Below, in pieces: positions 1-7,773 of a DNA stretch of 64,000 bases (position 1 is its first letter; each line of letters begins with the position of its first letter). Both the position numbers and the translations under genes were made by a program. The stretch spans positions 1 through 64,000 of the forward strand of contig JBDHSK010000009.1 of assembly GCA_039808025.1 (NCBI GenBank), in the 5' to 3' direction. The stretch comes from Sandaracinobacteroides sp039808025 (GTDB lineage: Bacteria > Pseudomonadota > Alphaproteobacteria > Sphingomonadales > Sphingomonadaceae). The notes under the pieces were generated by a model. It did no database searches, was not told the DNA's origin, and worked only from the letters and a program-made list of their open reading frames with translations.

Positions 1-1
1 C

Positions 2-73
2 GACGCCCAGACCGCCGACAGCAGCACCCGCACCGAACATACCGCCGAAACCCTGTTCAAAACCAGCCAATAG
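2..73 (+). CDS. 3' end of an unidentified gene (partial)
   Basis: An open frame enters from the left edge and stops with TAG at 71-73. The 23 visible residues are polar and end in ETLFKTSQ. The frame is uninterrupted, but nothing in so short a tail identifies a family. Reality as a coding end is inferred only from the open frame and codon use typical of high-GC genes. Confidence 0.35.
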   Translation, partial: DAQTADSSTRTEHTAETLFKTSQ

Positions 74-316
74 GCAGGCTGCATGCAGAACTGGCAGGGG
101 GTGGCAGGCTATTTCAGAAAAATGTGTGCCTACCCGATTGTCGTGGAATATTCTGACATAAAAACCCGGGTCATCGTTGGGCAGGCCTGATACGGGTGAG
201 ATGATCTGTATTGAAAGGTGCCTGATTTCGCCATAGCCTGATCGTTGTCAGGCTGGCGTCACTCCGGTTGCAGTGCCCGACTGATGAAGGTCATCATTGA
301 ACGGGAAGGGTGTTCC

Positions 317-907
317 ATGCGCTTCATTGCCTCTGCTGCGGCGGCGCTTCCATTGTTGCTGGCGCCGGTTCCGATGGCGTTGCCATCGGCTGCCTTTGCC
401 CAATCCGGGTCGGTCATCTGCCGGTCGGTAAATAACGGCTACAAGGAATGTTATGCCGGATCGATGCAGGATCCGGAACTGATCCGCCAGTTATCGCGTA
501 CCCAGTGCGTGCGCGATGAAAACTGGGGATTCAACGACCAGACCAACTACATCTGGGTTGGCAGCGGATGCCAGGCCGAATTTGCTGAAGGGGCGCCGGG
601 TGGCCCTGCTGGCTGCCATGGCGTTGGCTGCCTTGTAGACAACCCGGACCGTCCGTCGGCTCCTCCACCCTCGCAAGACCTGTCTGCCACCGGAATCGAC
701 AGTTGCGCCAGCGCCGCCGTATCCAAGGGCTATTCCGTGGGACGCAATCCGCGGGTCGTCAACATCATCGAACAATATCCCGATGATGACGGCTATCATG
801 TCGAGGGTAATCTGGCGGTCACCCGTCCGGATGGCACCTTTACCATGAATTTCCTCTGCGTGTGGAATGGCCGCACTGCCACCGTCATGCTGGGCTCGGG
901 GATGTAA
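317..907 (+). CDS. DUF3011 domain exported protein
   Basis: This 196-residue protein starts with a signal peptide (a hydrophobic stretch to about residue 29, ending AFA). The start is the ATG at 317, after GGGAAGGG; an upstream TTG-initiated extension would bury the signal peptide. Residues about 33-85 match the DUF3011 pattern: paired cysteines, a QLSRTQC segment, WGFND, then IWVGSGCQAEF. A proline-rich linker and a second cysteine-containing region follow. The protein is probably periplasmic or outer-membrane associated. The biochemical role of the family is not established. It is monocistronic as far as I can see, with the tRNA-Val gene downstream on the other strand. Confidence 0.75.
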   Translation: MRFIASAAAALPLLLAPVPMALPSAAFAQSGSVICRSVNNGYKECYAGSMQDPELIRQLSRTQCVRDENWGFNDQTNYIWVGSGCQAEFAEGAPGGPAGCHGVGCLVDNPDRPSAPPPSQDLSATGIDSCASAAVSKGYSVGRNPRVVNIIEQYPDDDGYHVEGNLAVTRPDGTFTMNFLCVWNGRTATVMLGSGM

Positions 908-1047
908 CCACGGTTCAGGGTCGGACGTCTGACCCGGCAGTACGGTCTGGCAGGATGCCGGGCTGTGCTGCCGGGTTGTTCATTGGTGAATGGCAGGTTC
1001 CCGGAACCGAAGAGCTAGCGAGATCAACCATGAGTGGGGAAGGGCGA

Positions 1048-1122
1048 TGGTGGGCGCGACAGGGATTGAACCTGTGACCCCTGCCGTGTGAAAGCAGTGC
1101 TCTACCGCTGAGCTACGCGCCC
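1048..1122 (-). tRNA. tRNA-Val(CAC)
   Basis: Reading the minus strand gives a full cloverleaf: a 7-bp acceptor stem (GGGCGCG paired with CGCGCCC), a D arm with GCTC/GAGC, an anticodon stem CTGCT/GGCAG around the loop TTCACAC with anticodon CAC, and a T arm with GTTCAAT. The discriminator base is A and a CCA is encoded (TGG at 1048-1050 on the plus strand). Anticodon CAC reads GTG, so this is valine. It lies just downstream of lon. Confidence 0.95.
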
Positions 1123-1144
1123 ATCGCTGCGGGTCGGGATGCGG

Positions 1145-1173
1145 CGGGTAGGATATGGCGCGGCGGCTGTCAA
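1145..1173 (-). promoter_or_regulatory. candidate tRNA-Val promoter
   Basis: A perfect -35 hexamer TTGACA (minus strand, 1173-1168) is followed after 17 bp by TACCCG at 1150-1145. This would place transcription start roughly 15-20 nt before the mature tRNA 5' end. The -10 is poor, so the call rests on the -35 and the position. The -35 lies in the loop of the lon terminator hairpin. Confidence 0.4.
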
Positions 1174-1185
1174 CCACCGCGCCAT
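1155..1185 (-). terminator. hairpin downstream of lon
   Basis: A perfect 9-bp inverted repeat, ATGGCGCGG and CCGCGCCAT, with a 13-nt loop sits 33 bp past the lon stop codon. There is no clear U-run, so termination efficiency is uncertain. The loop contains the TTGACA hexamer proposed for the tRNA-Val promoter. Confidence 0.5.
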
Positions 1186-1217
1186 GATTCGGGGAATCCG
1201 GCGCTGCCGTTCGGCCA

Positions 1218-3617
1218 TCAGTGAGCGACAGCCGTTTCGGTTTCGGTGCTTGCAGGCACTGGTGCAACCGCTTGCACTTCCGGGTCGCTCCACTCGATCG
1301 GCTCGATCGGCCGGGCAAAGGCAATCGCCAGCACTTCGTCAACATGGGTGACCGGAATGATCTTCAGTCCCTCGCGGACGTTGGCGGGGATGTCTTCAAG
1401 GTCTTTCTCGTTTTCCGCCGGAATCAGAACGGTGGAGATACCTCCGCGCAGGGCCGCCAGCAGCTTTTCCTTCAGGCCGCCGATCGGCAATACCCGGCCG
1501 CGCAGAGTCACCTCGCCGGTCATCGCCACGTCACGCTTCACCGGAATGCCCGTCAGCGTCGAGACGATCGACGTCACCATGGCAATACCGGCTGAGGGGC
1601 CGTCCTTGGGCGTGGCGCCTTCGGGAACGTGAACGTGGATGTCCTTCTTGGCGAAGGTGGCCGGGTTGATTCCGTACGAGGCGGCGCGCGCCTTCACGAA
1701 ACTGAAGGCGGCACTGATCGATTCCTTCATCACCTCGCCGAGTTTGCCCGTCGTCGAGATGGCGCCCTTGCCGGGCACCGTGACGCTCTCGATGGTCAGC
1801 AGATCGCCTCCCACTGACGTCCAGGCAAGGCCGGTCACCATGCCGATCTGGTCCTGGGTTTCGCTCATCCCAAAGCGGAATTTGCGCACACCGGCGAATT
1901 CCTTGAGGTTTTCCGGAGTGATGGTGACGGATTCCGCCTTCTTTTCGAGAATCTGGCGCAGCGCCTTGCGCGCCAGTCGCGCCAGCTCGCGTTCCAGCGT
2001 GCGAACACCGGCCTCGCGCGTGTAATAGCGGATGAGGTCACGCAGCGCCTCGTCGCTGACTGCAAACTCATGCTCTTTCAGCCCGTGCTGCCGGAATTGC
2101 TTGGGCAGGAGATGGCGCCTGGCGATCTCGACCTTTTCATCTTCGGTATAGCCCGACAACGGGATGATCTCCATCCGGTCGAGCAGCGGTTGCGGCATGT
2201 TGTAACTGTTGGCCGTGGTTACGAACATCACGTTCGACAGGTCGAAATCGACTTCGAGATAATGATCGTTGAAGCGGTTGTTCTGTTCGGGGTCGAGCAC
2301 TTCAAGCAGGGCCGATGATGGGTCGCCACGGAAATCCTGGCCCAGCTTGTCGATTTCATCGAGCAGGATCAGCGGGTTGTTGGTGCCGGCTTTGCGCAGG
2401 TTCTGGATGATCTTGCCCGGCAGCGAACCGATGTAGGTGCGGCGGTGGCCCCTGATCTCGGCTTCGTCGCGCACCCCGCCCAGCGACTGGCGGATGAACT
2501 CGCGCCCGGTCGCACGGGCGATCGAGCGGCCCAGCGAGGTCTTGCCGACGCCCGGCGGTCCGACAAGGCACAGGATCGGCCCTTTGAGCTTGTGGTTGCG
2601 AGCCTGCACCGCCAGATGTTCGATGATGCGTTCCTTCACCTTTTCAAGGCCGAAGTGATCGTCATCAAGCACCTGTTGGACGGCAACGATGTCGCGCTTG
2701 ATCTTCGAGGATTTCCCCCACGGAAGTGACAGCAGAACGTCGAGCCAGTTTCTGACCACGGTGGCTTCGGCCGACATCGGTGACATGCCGCGCAGCTTTT
2801 TCACTTCCGACAGGGCCTTCTCGCGGGCCTCCTTCGACAATTTGGTCTTGCGGATCCTGGCTTCGTATTCGGCGGCTTCATCCGAATCGTCGTCGCCATC
2901 GCCCAGCTCGCGCTGGATCGCCTTCAGCTGTTCGTTCAGATAATATTCGCGCTGGGTCTTTTCCATCTGGCGCTTGACCCGGCTCTTGATCTTCTTTTCC
3001 ACCTGAACAACACCGATTTCGCCTTCCATGAAGCCGAAAATCTTTTCCAGCCGCCGCTTGATATCGGTTTCGGCGAGCAGGTCCTGCTTGTCGGCCACCT
3101 TGAGGTTGAGGTTGGCGGCAACCGAATCAGCGAACTGCCCGGGATCTTCGATCTGACCGATCTGCGAGGCGATTTCCGGTGATGTGCGCCGTGCCGATTT
3201 CACATAGGCTTCGAACTGCTTCTGTGCGGAACGCAGCAGCGCTTCGAGCTCGGGGCTGTCGGCCCTGTCGTCGGCGGTTGGCTCGATGGTGCCGACCAGA
3301 TGGCCGCCGCTTTCGTCGAGTGCCAGCAGCCGGGCGCGGTGCTGGCCTTCCACCAGCACCTTCACCGTGCCGTCGGGAAGCTTCAGAAGTTGCAGCACCG
3401 TGGCGATGGTTCCGACATCATAGAGATTTTCGCGCGTCGGATCCTCGATGCTGCTGTTCTTCTGCGACAGCAGGAAGATGGTCTTGTCTTCCTGCATGGC
3501 AGCTTCGAGTGCGCTCACCGATTTGTCGCGGCCAACGAACAGGGGCACGATCATCTGGGGAAAGACCACGATGTCGCGTAATGGCAGAACCGGGCGGATG
3601 AGGGTTTCGGTTGTCAT
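1218..3617 (-). CDS. lon: ATP-dependent protease Lon
   Basis: This 799-residue protein is a full-length Lon, the cytoplasmic AAA+ protease that removes damaged and short-lived regulatory proteins; in alphaproteobacteria it degrades CcrM and other cell-cycle factors. The N-terminal substrate domain begins LPLRDIVVFPQMIVPLF. The AAA module has Walker A GPPGVGKTS near residue 360. The C-terminal protease domain has the catalytic serine in KDGPSAGIAM and the lysine in IGGLKEKLLAA. The start is the ATG at 3617 (MTTETL), at the family position. An ATG at 3629 is the alternative. No Shine-Dalgarno is visible before either. The gene is divergent from glmM, and the tRNA-Val gene follows it. Confidence 0.97.
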   Translation of the reverse strand: MTTETLIRPVLPLRDIVVFPQMIVPLFVGRDKSVSALEAAMQEDKTIFLLSQKNSSIEDPTRENLYDVGTIATVLQLLKLPDGTVKVLVEGQHRARLLALDESGGHLVGTIEPTADDRADSPELEALLRSAQKQFEAYVKSARRTSPEIASQIGQIEDPGQFADSVAANLNLKVADKQDLLAETDIKRRLEKIFGFMEGEIGVVQVEKKIKSRVKRQMEKTQREYYLNEQLKAIQRELGDGDDDSDEAAEYEARIRKTKLSKEAREKALSEVKKLRGMSPMSAEATVVRNWLDVLLSLPWGKSSKIKRDIVAVQQVLDDDHFGLEKVKERIIEHLAVQARNHKLKGPILCLVGPPGVGKTSLGRSIARATGREFIRQSLGGVRDEAEIRGHRRTYIGSLPGKIIQNLRKAGTNNPLILLDEIDKLGQDFRGDPSSALLEVLDPEQNNRFNDHYLEVDFDLSNVMFVTTANSYNMPQPLLDRMEIIPLSGYTEDEKVEIARRHLLPKQFRQHGLKEHEFAVSDEALRDLIRYYTREAGVRTLERELARLARKALRQILEKKAESVTITPENLKEFAGVRKFRFGMSETQDQIGMVTGLAWTSVGGDLLTIESVTVPGKGAISTTGKLGEVMKESISAAFSFVKARAASYGINPATFAKKDIHVHVPEGATPKDGPSAGIAMVTSIVSTLTGIPVKRDVAMTGEVTLRGRVLPIGGLKEKLLAALRGGISTVLIPAENEKDLEDIPANVREGLKIIPVTHVDEVLAIAFARPIEPIEWSDPEVQAVAPVPASTETETAVAH

Positions 3618-3627
3618 AAGGCGCAGC

Positions 3628-3656
3628 ATATGGGGACAGATGCGGCGCGGTGCAAT
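3628..3656 (-). promoter_or_regulatory. possible heat-shock (RpoH) promoter of lon
   Basis: On the minus strand, CCCCATAT (3635-3628) matches the sigma-32 -10 consensus exactly. The partial -35 ATTGCA lies 15 bp upstream (3656-3651). If used, transcription would start only a few nucleotides before the lon ATG, giving a nearly leaderless mRNA, which fits the absence of a ribosome-binding site. The -35 match is weak. Confidence 0.35.
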
Positions 3657-3723
3657 CACTTGCTTAGTGGTTAATTGCGGCCCAATGCAGAAGCGGTACA
3701 AAGATGAATAGAGGTTGGTGTAC

Positions 3724-5055
3724 ATGGTGAAACGCTACTTCGGAACGGATGGCATTCGTGGCGAGGTGAACGGACCGACGATGACACCGGAACTGGCCAT
3801 GAAGGTTGGCCAGGCAGCCGGGGCCATGTTCCTGCGCGGCGATCGTCAGCACCGGGTTCTGATCGGCAAGGATACGAGGCTGTCGGGCTATATGCTGGAA
3901 CAGGCACTGACGGCGGGGTTCACATCGGTGGGGATGGACGTGGTGCAGGTGGGGCCGATGCCGACCCCGGCCATTGCTCTGCTTACGCGCGAGATGCGCG
4001 CCGATCTTGGCGTGATGCTGTCGGCCAGCCACAACCCGTTTCACGATAATGGCATCAAGCTGTTCGGCCCTGATGGCTACAAGCTGAGCGACGAGCAGGA
4101 GGCCGGGATCGAGGCCGGGATCGATGGCGTCACGACTCTGGCGCGCGGCCGGCAGGTGGGGCGGGCGCGGCGGATCGAGGATGCCGGGGGGCGCTATATC
4201 CATGCCGTCAAGTCGTCCTTTCCCGAAGGCGCCCGTCTCGATGGCCTGAAGGTTGTGGTCGATTGCGCCCATGGCGCCGCCTACAAGGTGGCTCCCACGG
4301 CTCTTTGGGAACTGGGGGCGGAACTGGTGACAATGGGGGTGGAGCCCAATGGCTTCAACATCAACCAGGGTGTCGGCTCGACCCACCCGCAGGCTCTGGC
4401 CGAACAGGTTGTCAGCGAGAGTGCCGATATCGGGCTTGCCCTCGACGGTGACGCCGACCGGCTGATCGTCGTTGACGAGTCTGGCACTGTCATTGATGGC
4501 GACCAGATCATGGCGCTGATCGCCGAGGCGTCGATGCGGGCGGGCCGTCTGAAAGGTGGGGCACTGGTGACCACCGTGATGTCGAACATGGGGCTGGAGC
4601 GGCACCTGCAGGCACTGGGGATCGGGATGATCCGCACCAGTGTTGGCGACCGCCATGTGCTGGAGGCGATGCGTCAGCACGGTTGCAACGTGGGAGGAGA
4701 GCAATCGGGCCACATCATTCTGGCCGACCATGCGACGACGGGTGACGGGCTGCTGGCGGCATTGCAGGTGCTTGCGGTGCTGGTTGAGGATGGACGTCCG
4801 GCGAGCGCGGTTCTCAACCGCTTCCAGCCGTTTCCACAACTGCTGCGCAATGTCCGCAAGGATCCGCAGGCCCTCGAACTTCCTTCGGTAAAGGCAGCCA
4901 TCGCCACGGCTGAACAGGCGCTGGCCGGCCATGGCCGCCTGCTGGTGCGCAAATCGGGCACCGAGCCGCTGATCCGGGTGATGGCGGAAGCCGAGGACGA
5001 GTCCATGGTTGAACAGACGGTGTCTGCGGTTTGCCGGGCGGTGGAAGCCGCGTAA
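3724..5055 (+). CDS. glmM: phosphoglucosamine mutase
   Basis: GlmM converts glucosamine-6-phosphate to glucosamine-1-phosphate for UDP-GlcNAc, peptidoglycan and LPS synthesis. The 443-residue protein begins MVKRYFGTDGIRG and carries the phosphoserine loop SASHNPFHDNG, with the catalytic serine at residue 102 as in E. coli. It also has the metal loop ALDGDADR and the C-terminal phosphate-binding RKSGTEPLIRVM. The ATG at 3724 was chosen because GAGG lies 9 nt upstream; a TTG at 3715 overlaps that site. It overlaps thiD as TAATG, so the two are cotranscribed and probably translationally coupled. Confidence 0.97.
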   Translation: MVKRYFGTDGIRGEVNGPTMTPELAMKVGQAAGAMFLRGDRQHRVLIGKDTRLSGYMLEQALTAGFTSVGMDVVQVGPMPTPAIALLTREMRADLGVMLSASHNPFHDNGIKLFGPDGYKLSDEQEAGIEAGIDGVTTLARGRQVGRARRIEDAGGRYIHAVKSSFPEGARLDGLKVVVDCAHGAAYKVAPTALWELGAELVTMGVEPNGFNINQGVGSTHPQALAEQVVSESADIGLALDGDADRLIVVDESGTVIDGDQIMALIAEASMRAGRLKGGALVTTVMSNMGLERHLQALGIGMIRTSVGDRHVLEAMRQHGCNVGGEQSGHIILADHATTGDGLLAALQVLAVLVEDGRPASAVLNRFQPFPQLLRNVRKDPQALELPSVKAAIATAEQALAGHGRLLVRKSGTEPLIRVMAEAEDESMVEQTVSAVCRAVEAA

Positions 5056-5879
5056 TGACGGCAGCTGTTCCCCGTGTGCTGGTGATTGCCGGCTCTGATT
5101 CCGGGGGTGGCGCCGGTATTCAGGCCGATATCAAGACCATCACCATGCTGGGCGGCTATGCGGCTACCGCCGTCACTGCCATCACCGTGCAGAACACAAT
5201 GGGGGTAAGTGACATCCACCCGGTGCCGCCGGCCATAGTGGCGGCACAGATCAGCGCCGTGCTCGACGATATCGGCGCTGATGCCATCAAGATCGGCATG
5301 CTGGGCGATGCGGCACTGATCGAGGCGGTTGCCTCAGCCATTTCCGGCTTTTCCGGCCCCGTGGTACTTGACCCGGTGATGGTCGCCAAGGGCGGGGCAA
5401 GCCTGCTGGCCGACGCGGCGGTAACGGCGCTGGTCACCCGGCTTCTGCCGCTGGCAGCAGTTGTAACCCCCAATATCCCCGAACTGGAAGCCCTGGCTGG
5501 CTGCCCGGTGGCAGATGCGGCCACCATGCAGGCGGCAGCGCGTGCGGTGCTGGCAATGGGAACTCCGGCGGTGCTGGCCAAGGGCGGGCATCTGGAAACC
5601 GGGGCAGAGGTAGTGGACTGGCTGGTGACTGCAGCGGGTGCGCAACGCTTTGTCGGGCCGCGTGTTGTCACCAGCAGCAGCCACGGCACCGGCTGTACTC
5701 TGGCCAGCGCCATTGCCTGTGGGCTGGCGGCCGGTTTGCCACTGGCCGAGGCGGTCGTACAGGCCCGGGAGTTCGTGTTGGCTGCCTTGCGGGCTGCACC
5801 GGGGCTTGGCCATGGGCATGGGCCGATGGGCCATCAGGCGGTGCGTACCCTGGCATTTCAGCTTGCCGGGCAGCGGTGA
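5055..5879 (+). CDS. thiD: hydroxymethylpyrimidine / phosphomethylpyrimidine kinase
   Basis: ThiD phosphorylates the pyrimidine moiety of thiamine twice. The 274-residue protein has the ribokinase-fold opening VIAGSDSGGGAGIQADIKT and the anion-hole motif SSSHGTGCTLASAIA near its C-terminal third. The start ATG overlaps the glmM stop (TAATG), and the stop overlaps the rnhB start (GTGA). No TPP riboswitch is visible before it, which is expected for an internal operon gene. The glmM-thiD-rnhB grouping shows no obvious pathway logic. Confidence 0.93.
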   Translation: MTAAVPRVLVIAGSDSGGGAGIQADIKTITMLGGYAATAVTAITVQNTMGVSDIHPVPPAIVAAQISAVLDDIGADAIKIGMLGDAALIEAVASAISGFSGPVVLDPVMVAKGGASLLADAAVTALVTRLLPLAAVVTPNIPELEALAGCPVADAATMQAAARAVLAMGTPAVLAKGGHLETGAEVVDWLVTAAGAQRFVGPRVVTSSSHGTGCTLASAIACGLAAGLPLAEAVVQAREFVLAALRAAPGLGHGHGPMGHQAVRTLAFQLAGQR

Positions 5880-6439
5880 TTGCCGGAGTTGACGAAGTAG
5901 GGCGCGGGCCGCTGGCGGGGCCGGTTGTGGCCGCCGCCGTGATTTTGGGGCCCGAGGTGCCCGCCGGTCTGGCCGACAGCAAGAAGCTGACGGCGCGGCG
6001 CCGGGAACGGCTGGCGGCCATCATCAGGCAAAGCTGCGTGTGTGGCATCGGCATGGCGAGCGTCGCCGAAATCGACAGCCTGAACATCCTGCGGGCCACG
6101 CTGCTGGCCATGGAAAGGGCGGTGGCGGCACTGGGTGTTTGCCCGTCACTGGTGCTGGTGGATGGCAACCACTGCCCGGATTGGCAGTGGCCGTCGCGCG
6201 CCATCATCGGCGGCGATGGCCGTGAGCCGTGCATTTCGGCGGCCTCGATCATTGCCAAGGTGCATCGGGATGCGCTGATGGCAGACCTCCACCAAAGCCA
6301 CCCCCAGTATGGCTGGGACCACAACGCCGGCTATGGCGTGCCCCGCCATCTGGCGGCGCTGGCAAAGCATGGGCCGACACCGCACCACCGGCGCAGTTTT
6401 GCGCCGGTATCGCGGTTTTTCGCGAAAACGAACGACTGA
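5876..6439 (+). CDS. rnhB: ribonuclease HII
   Basis: RnhB nicks RNA in RNA/DNA hybrids and at single misincorporated ribonucleotides. The 187-residue protein opens IAGVDEVGRGPLAGPVV, which provides the Asp-Glu catalytic pair. It also has DSKKLTARRRE, a third acidic residue in LVLVDGNH, and ISAASIIAKVHRD. The start is a GTG overlapping the thiD stop; no later start would keep the catalytic Asp-Glu. It is the last gene of the glmM operon. Its stop codon overlaps the first of the GANTC sites in front of ccrM. An rnhB-ccrM neighbourhood is common in alphaproteobacteria. Confidence 0.95.
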   Translation: MIAGVDEVGRGPLAGPVVAAAVILGPEVPAGLADSKKLTARRRERLAAIIRQSCVCGIGMASVAEIDSLNILRATLLAMERAVAALGVCPSLVLVDGNHCPDWQWPSRAIIGGDGREPCISAASIIAKVHRDALMADLHQSHPQYGWDHNAGYGVPRHLAALAKHGPTPHHRRSFAPVSRFFAKTND

Positions 6440-6580
6440 GTCTTTTCAGCAACAGCCCCAACAACTTGTGGTTGTGCGTGGCAGAGCGACTCAATCTGTA
6501 GTGTTTTGACGCAAAGGTTGAGTCCGGAGTCGAATGAATGCGCGCAACCAGCTGACTTGACGCATGAATCTCAACGAATC
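6438..6580. promoter_or_regulatory. six GANTC methylation sites in the ccrM leader
   Basis: GANTC sites occur at 6438-6442, 6488-6492, 6520-6524, 6527-6531, 6566-6570 and 6576-6580, all between the rnhB stop and the ccrM start. An octamer TTGACGCA also occurs twice (6506 and 6557). In Caulobacter the ccrM leader contains GANTC sites whose methylation state modulates transcription; the same autoregulatory role is inferred here. No clear CtrA half-site pair (TTAA-N7-TTAA) is visible. Confidence 0.6.
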
Positions 6581-6615
6581 ACTTTGCCCCGGCTTTGAAC
6601 AGAAAAGGGGCTACC

Positions 6616-7686
6616 GTGCAGCTTGACCACATCATCCTGGGTGACAGCATCGAAGAAATGGCCCGAATGGAGGATGCGAGCATCGACCTCGTGTTTGCCG
6701 ACCCACCCTATAACCTGCAACTGGGCGGCGACCTGACCCGTCCCGATGGCAGCCATGTCGATGCCGTCACCGACAGCTGGGACAAGTTCGGCAGCTTTGC
6801 CGAGTATGACGCCTTCACCCGGCGCTGGCTGGCCGAAGCCCGGCGGGTGATGAAGGCCGATGCCAGCCTGTGGGTGATCGGCACCTACCACAATATCTTC
6901 CGTGTCGGCAGCATCCTGCAGGATCTGGGCTTCTGGGTGATGAACGACATCATCTGGCGCAAATCGAACCCGATGCCCAATTTCAAGGGCACCCGCTTTA
7001 CCAATGCCCACGAAACCCTGATCTGGGCGTCGCGCAGCCCACGCGCCCGGCCAACTTTCAACTACAAGGCGATGAAGGCGCTGAACGAAGACCTTCAGAT
7101 GCGCTCTGACTGGACTTTACCCATCTGTTCGGGCGGAGAACGGGTGAAGATCGACGGGGTGAAGGCCCACCCCACGCAAAAGCCCGAAGCGCTGCTGCAC
7201 CGGGTATTGCTGGCTTCGAGCCACGAAGGCGATGTCGTGCTCGACCCGTTCTTCGGCTCTGGCACAACCGGTGCGGTTGCCCGGCGACTGGGGCGTCACT
7301 TCATCGGCATTGAACGCGAACCCCGCTATGCCGAAGTGGCGCGCGCCCGGATCGATGCCGTGGTGCCGCTGCCACCGGAAGATCGCGCCATCACCGGTGA
7401 GGCCCGCGAAAAGCCGCGGGTACCGTTCGGGGCGCTGGTGGAAACCGGGCTGTTGCGCCCGGGGGCCACGCTGATGGATCGTCACCGGCGTCACCGCGCC
7501 CGGGTTCGCGCCGATGGGTCGTTGATGCTGGAAGGGGGGCGGTCGGGTTCGATCCATCAGTTGGGGGCGGCGGTTCAGGGCCTGCCCAGCTGCAACGGCT
7601 GGACATTCTGGCACGTCGAGGCTCGCGGGAAACTGGTGCCGCTGGATGCCATGCGTGACACCTACCGGGCTCGAGCCATGCATTGA
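6616..7686 (+). CDS. ccrM: cell-cycle regulated GANTC adenine methyltransferase CcrM
   Basis: CcrM methylates the adenine of GANTC and links chromosome replication to cell-cycle transcription. The 356-residue protein is close to Caulobacter CcrM in length. It is a beta-class N6 methyltransferase: the catalytic DPPY is at residues 29-32 followed by NLQLGGD, and the AdoMet motif DPFFGSGTTG comes later. The last 80 or so residues (from GLLRPGATLMDRHRRH) form the C-terminal DNA-recognition extension of CcrM orthologues. The GTG at 6616 was chosen because AGGGG lies a few bases upstream; a TTG at 6595 is the alternative. A large hairpin follows the stop. Confidence 0.95.
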   Translation: MQLDHIILGDSIEEMARMEDASIDLVFADPPYNLQLGGDLTRPDGSHVDAVTDSWDKFGSFAEYDAFTRRWLAEARRVMKADASLWVIGTYHNIFRVGSILQDLGFWVMNDIIWRKSNPMPNFKGTRFTNAHETLIWASRSPRARPTFNYKAMKALNEDLQMRSDWTLPICSGGERVKIDGVKAHPTQKPEALLHRVLLASSHEGDVVLDPFFGSGTTGAVARRLGRHFIGIEREPRYAEVARARIDAVVPLPPEDRAITGEAREKPRVPFGALVETGLLRPGATLMDRHRRHRARVRADGSLMLEGGRSGSIHQLGAAVQGLPSCNGWTFWHVEARGKLVPLDAMRDTYRARAMH

Positions 7687-7687
7687 G

Positions 7688-7724
7688 GCAAACCCGGGCC
7701 GCCGGCAGCGGTGGCCCGGTTTGC
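7688..7724 (+). terminator. long hairpin after ccrM
   Basis: GCAAACCCGGGCC (7688-7700) pairs with GGCCCGGTTTGC (7713-7724) with one bulged base and a 12-nt loop, directly after the ccrM stop. There is no poly-U tail, so it could be a weak terminator or an mRNA 3'-end stabiliser. Confidence 0.55.
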
Positions 7725-7744
7725 ATGAGAACCGGCTCTTGTGT

Positions 7745-7759
7745 TGATATAACATATCA
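7745..7759. promoter_or_regulatory. palindromic operator, probable Zur box
   Basis: TGATATAACATATCA is a perfect 6-3-6 inverted repeat 15 bp upstream of the receptor start. It is AT-rich in a high-GC genome and resembles Zur-type boxes of alphaproteobacteria in size and base content, though not every position of the published consensus. The downstream gene product has a histidine-rich loop typical of a zinc receptor, which supports zinc regulation by inference. Confidence 0.55.
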
Positions 7760-7773
7760 TTTACGGCGGGGGA

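Noticed and set aside
1048..1122. tRNA-Val as an integration site for a mobile element
   Set aside because: No integrase, no duplicated tRNA 3' end and no compositional shift lie nearby.
3664..4932. 422-codon open frame antisense to glmM
   Set aside because: This is a mirror frame of a conserved gene, with His/Arg/Gln-rich composition and no domain.
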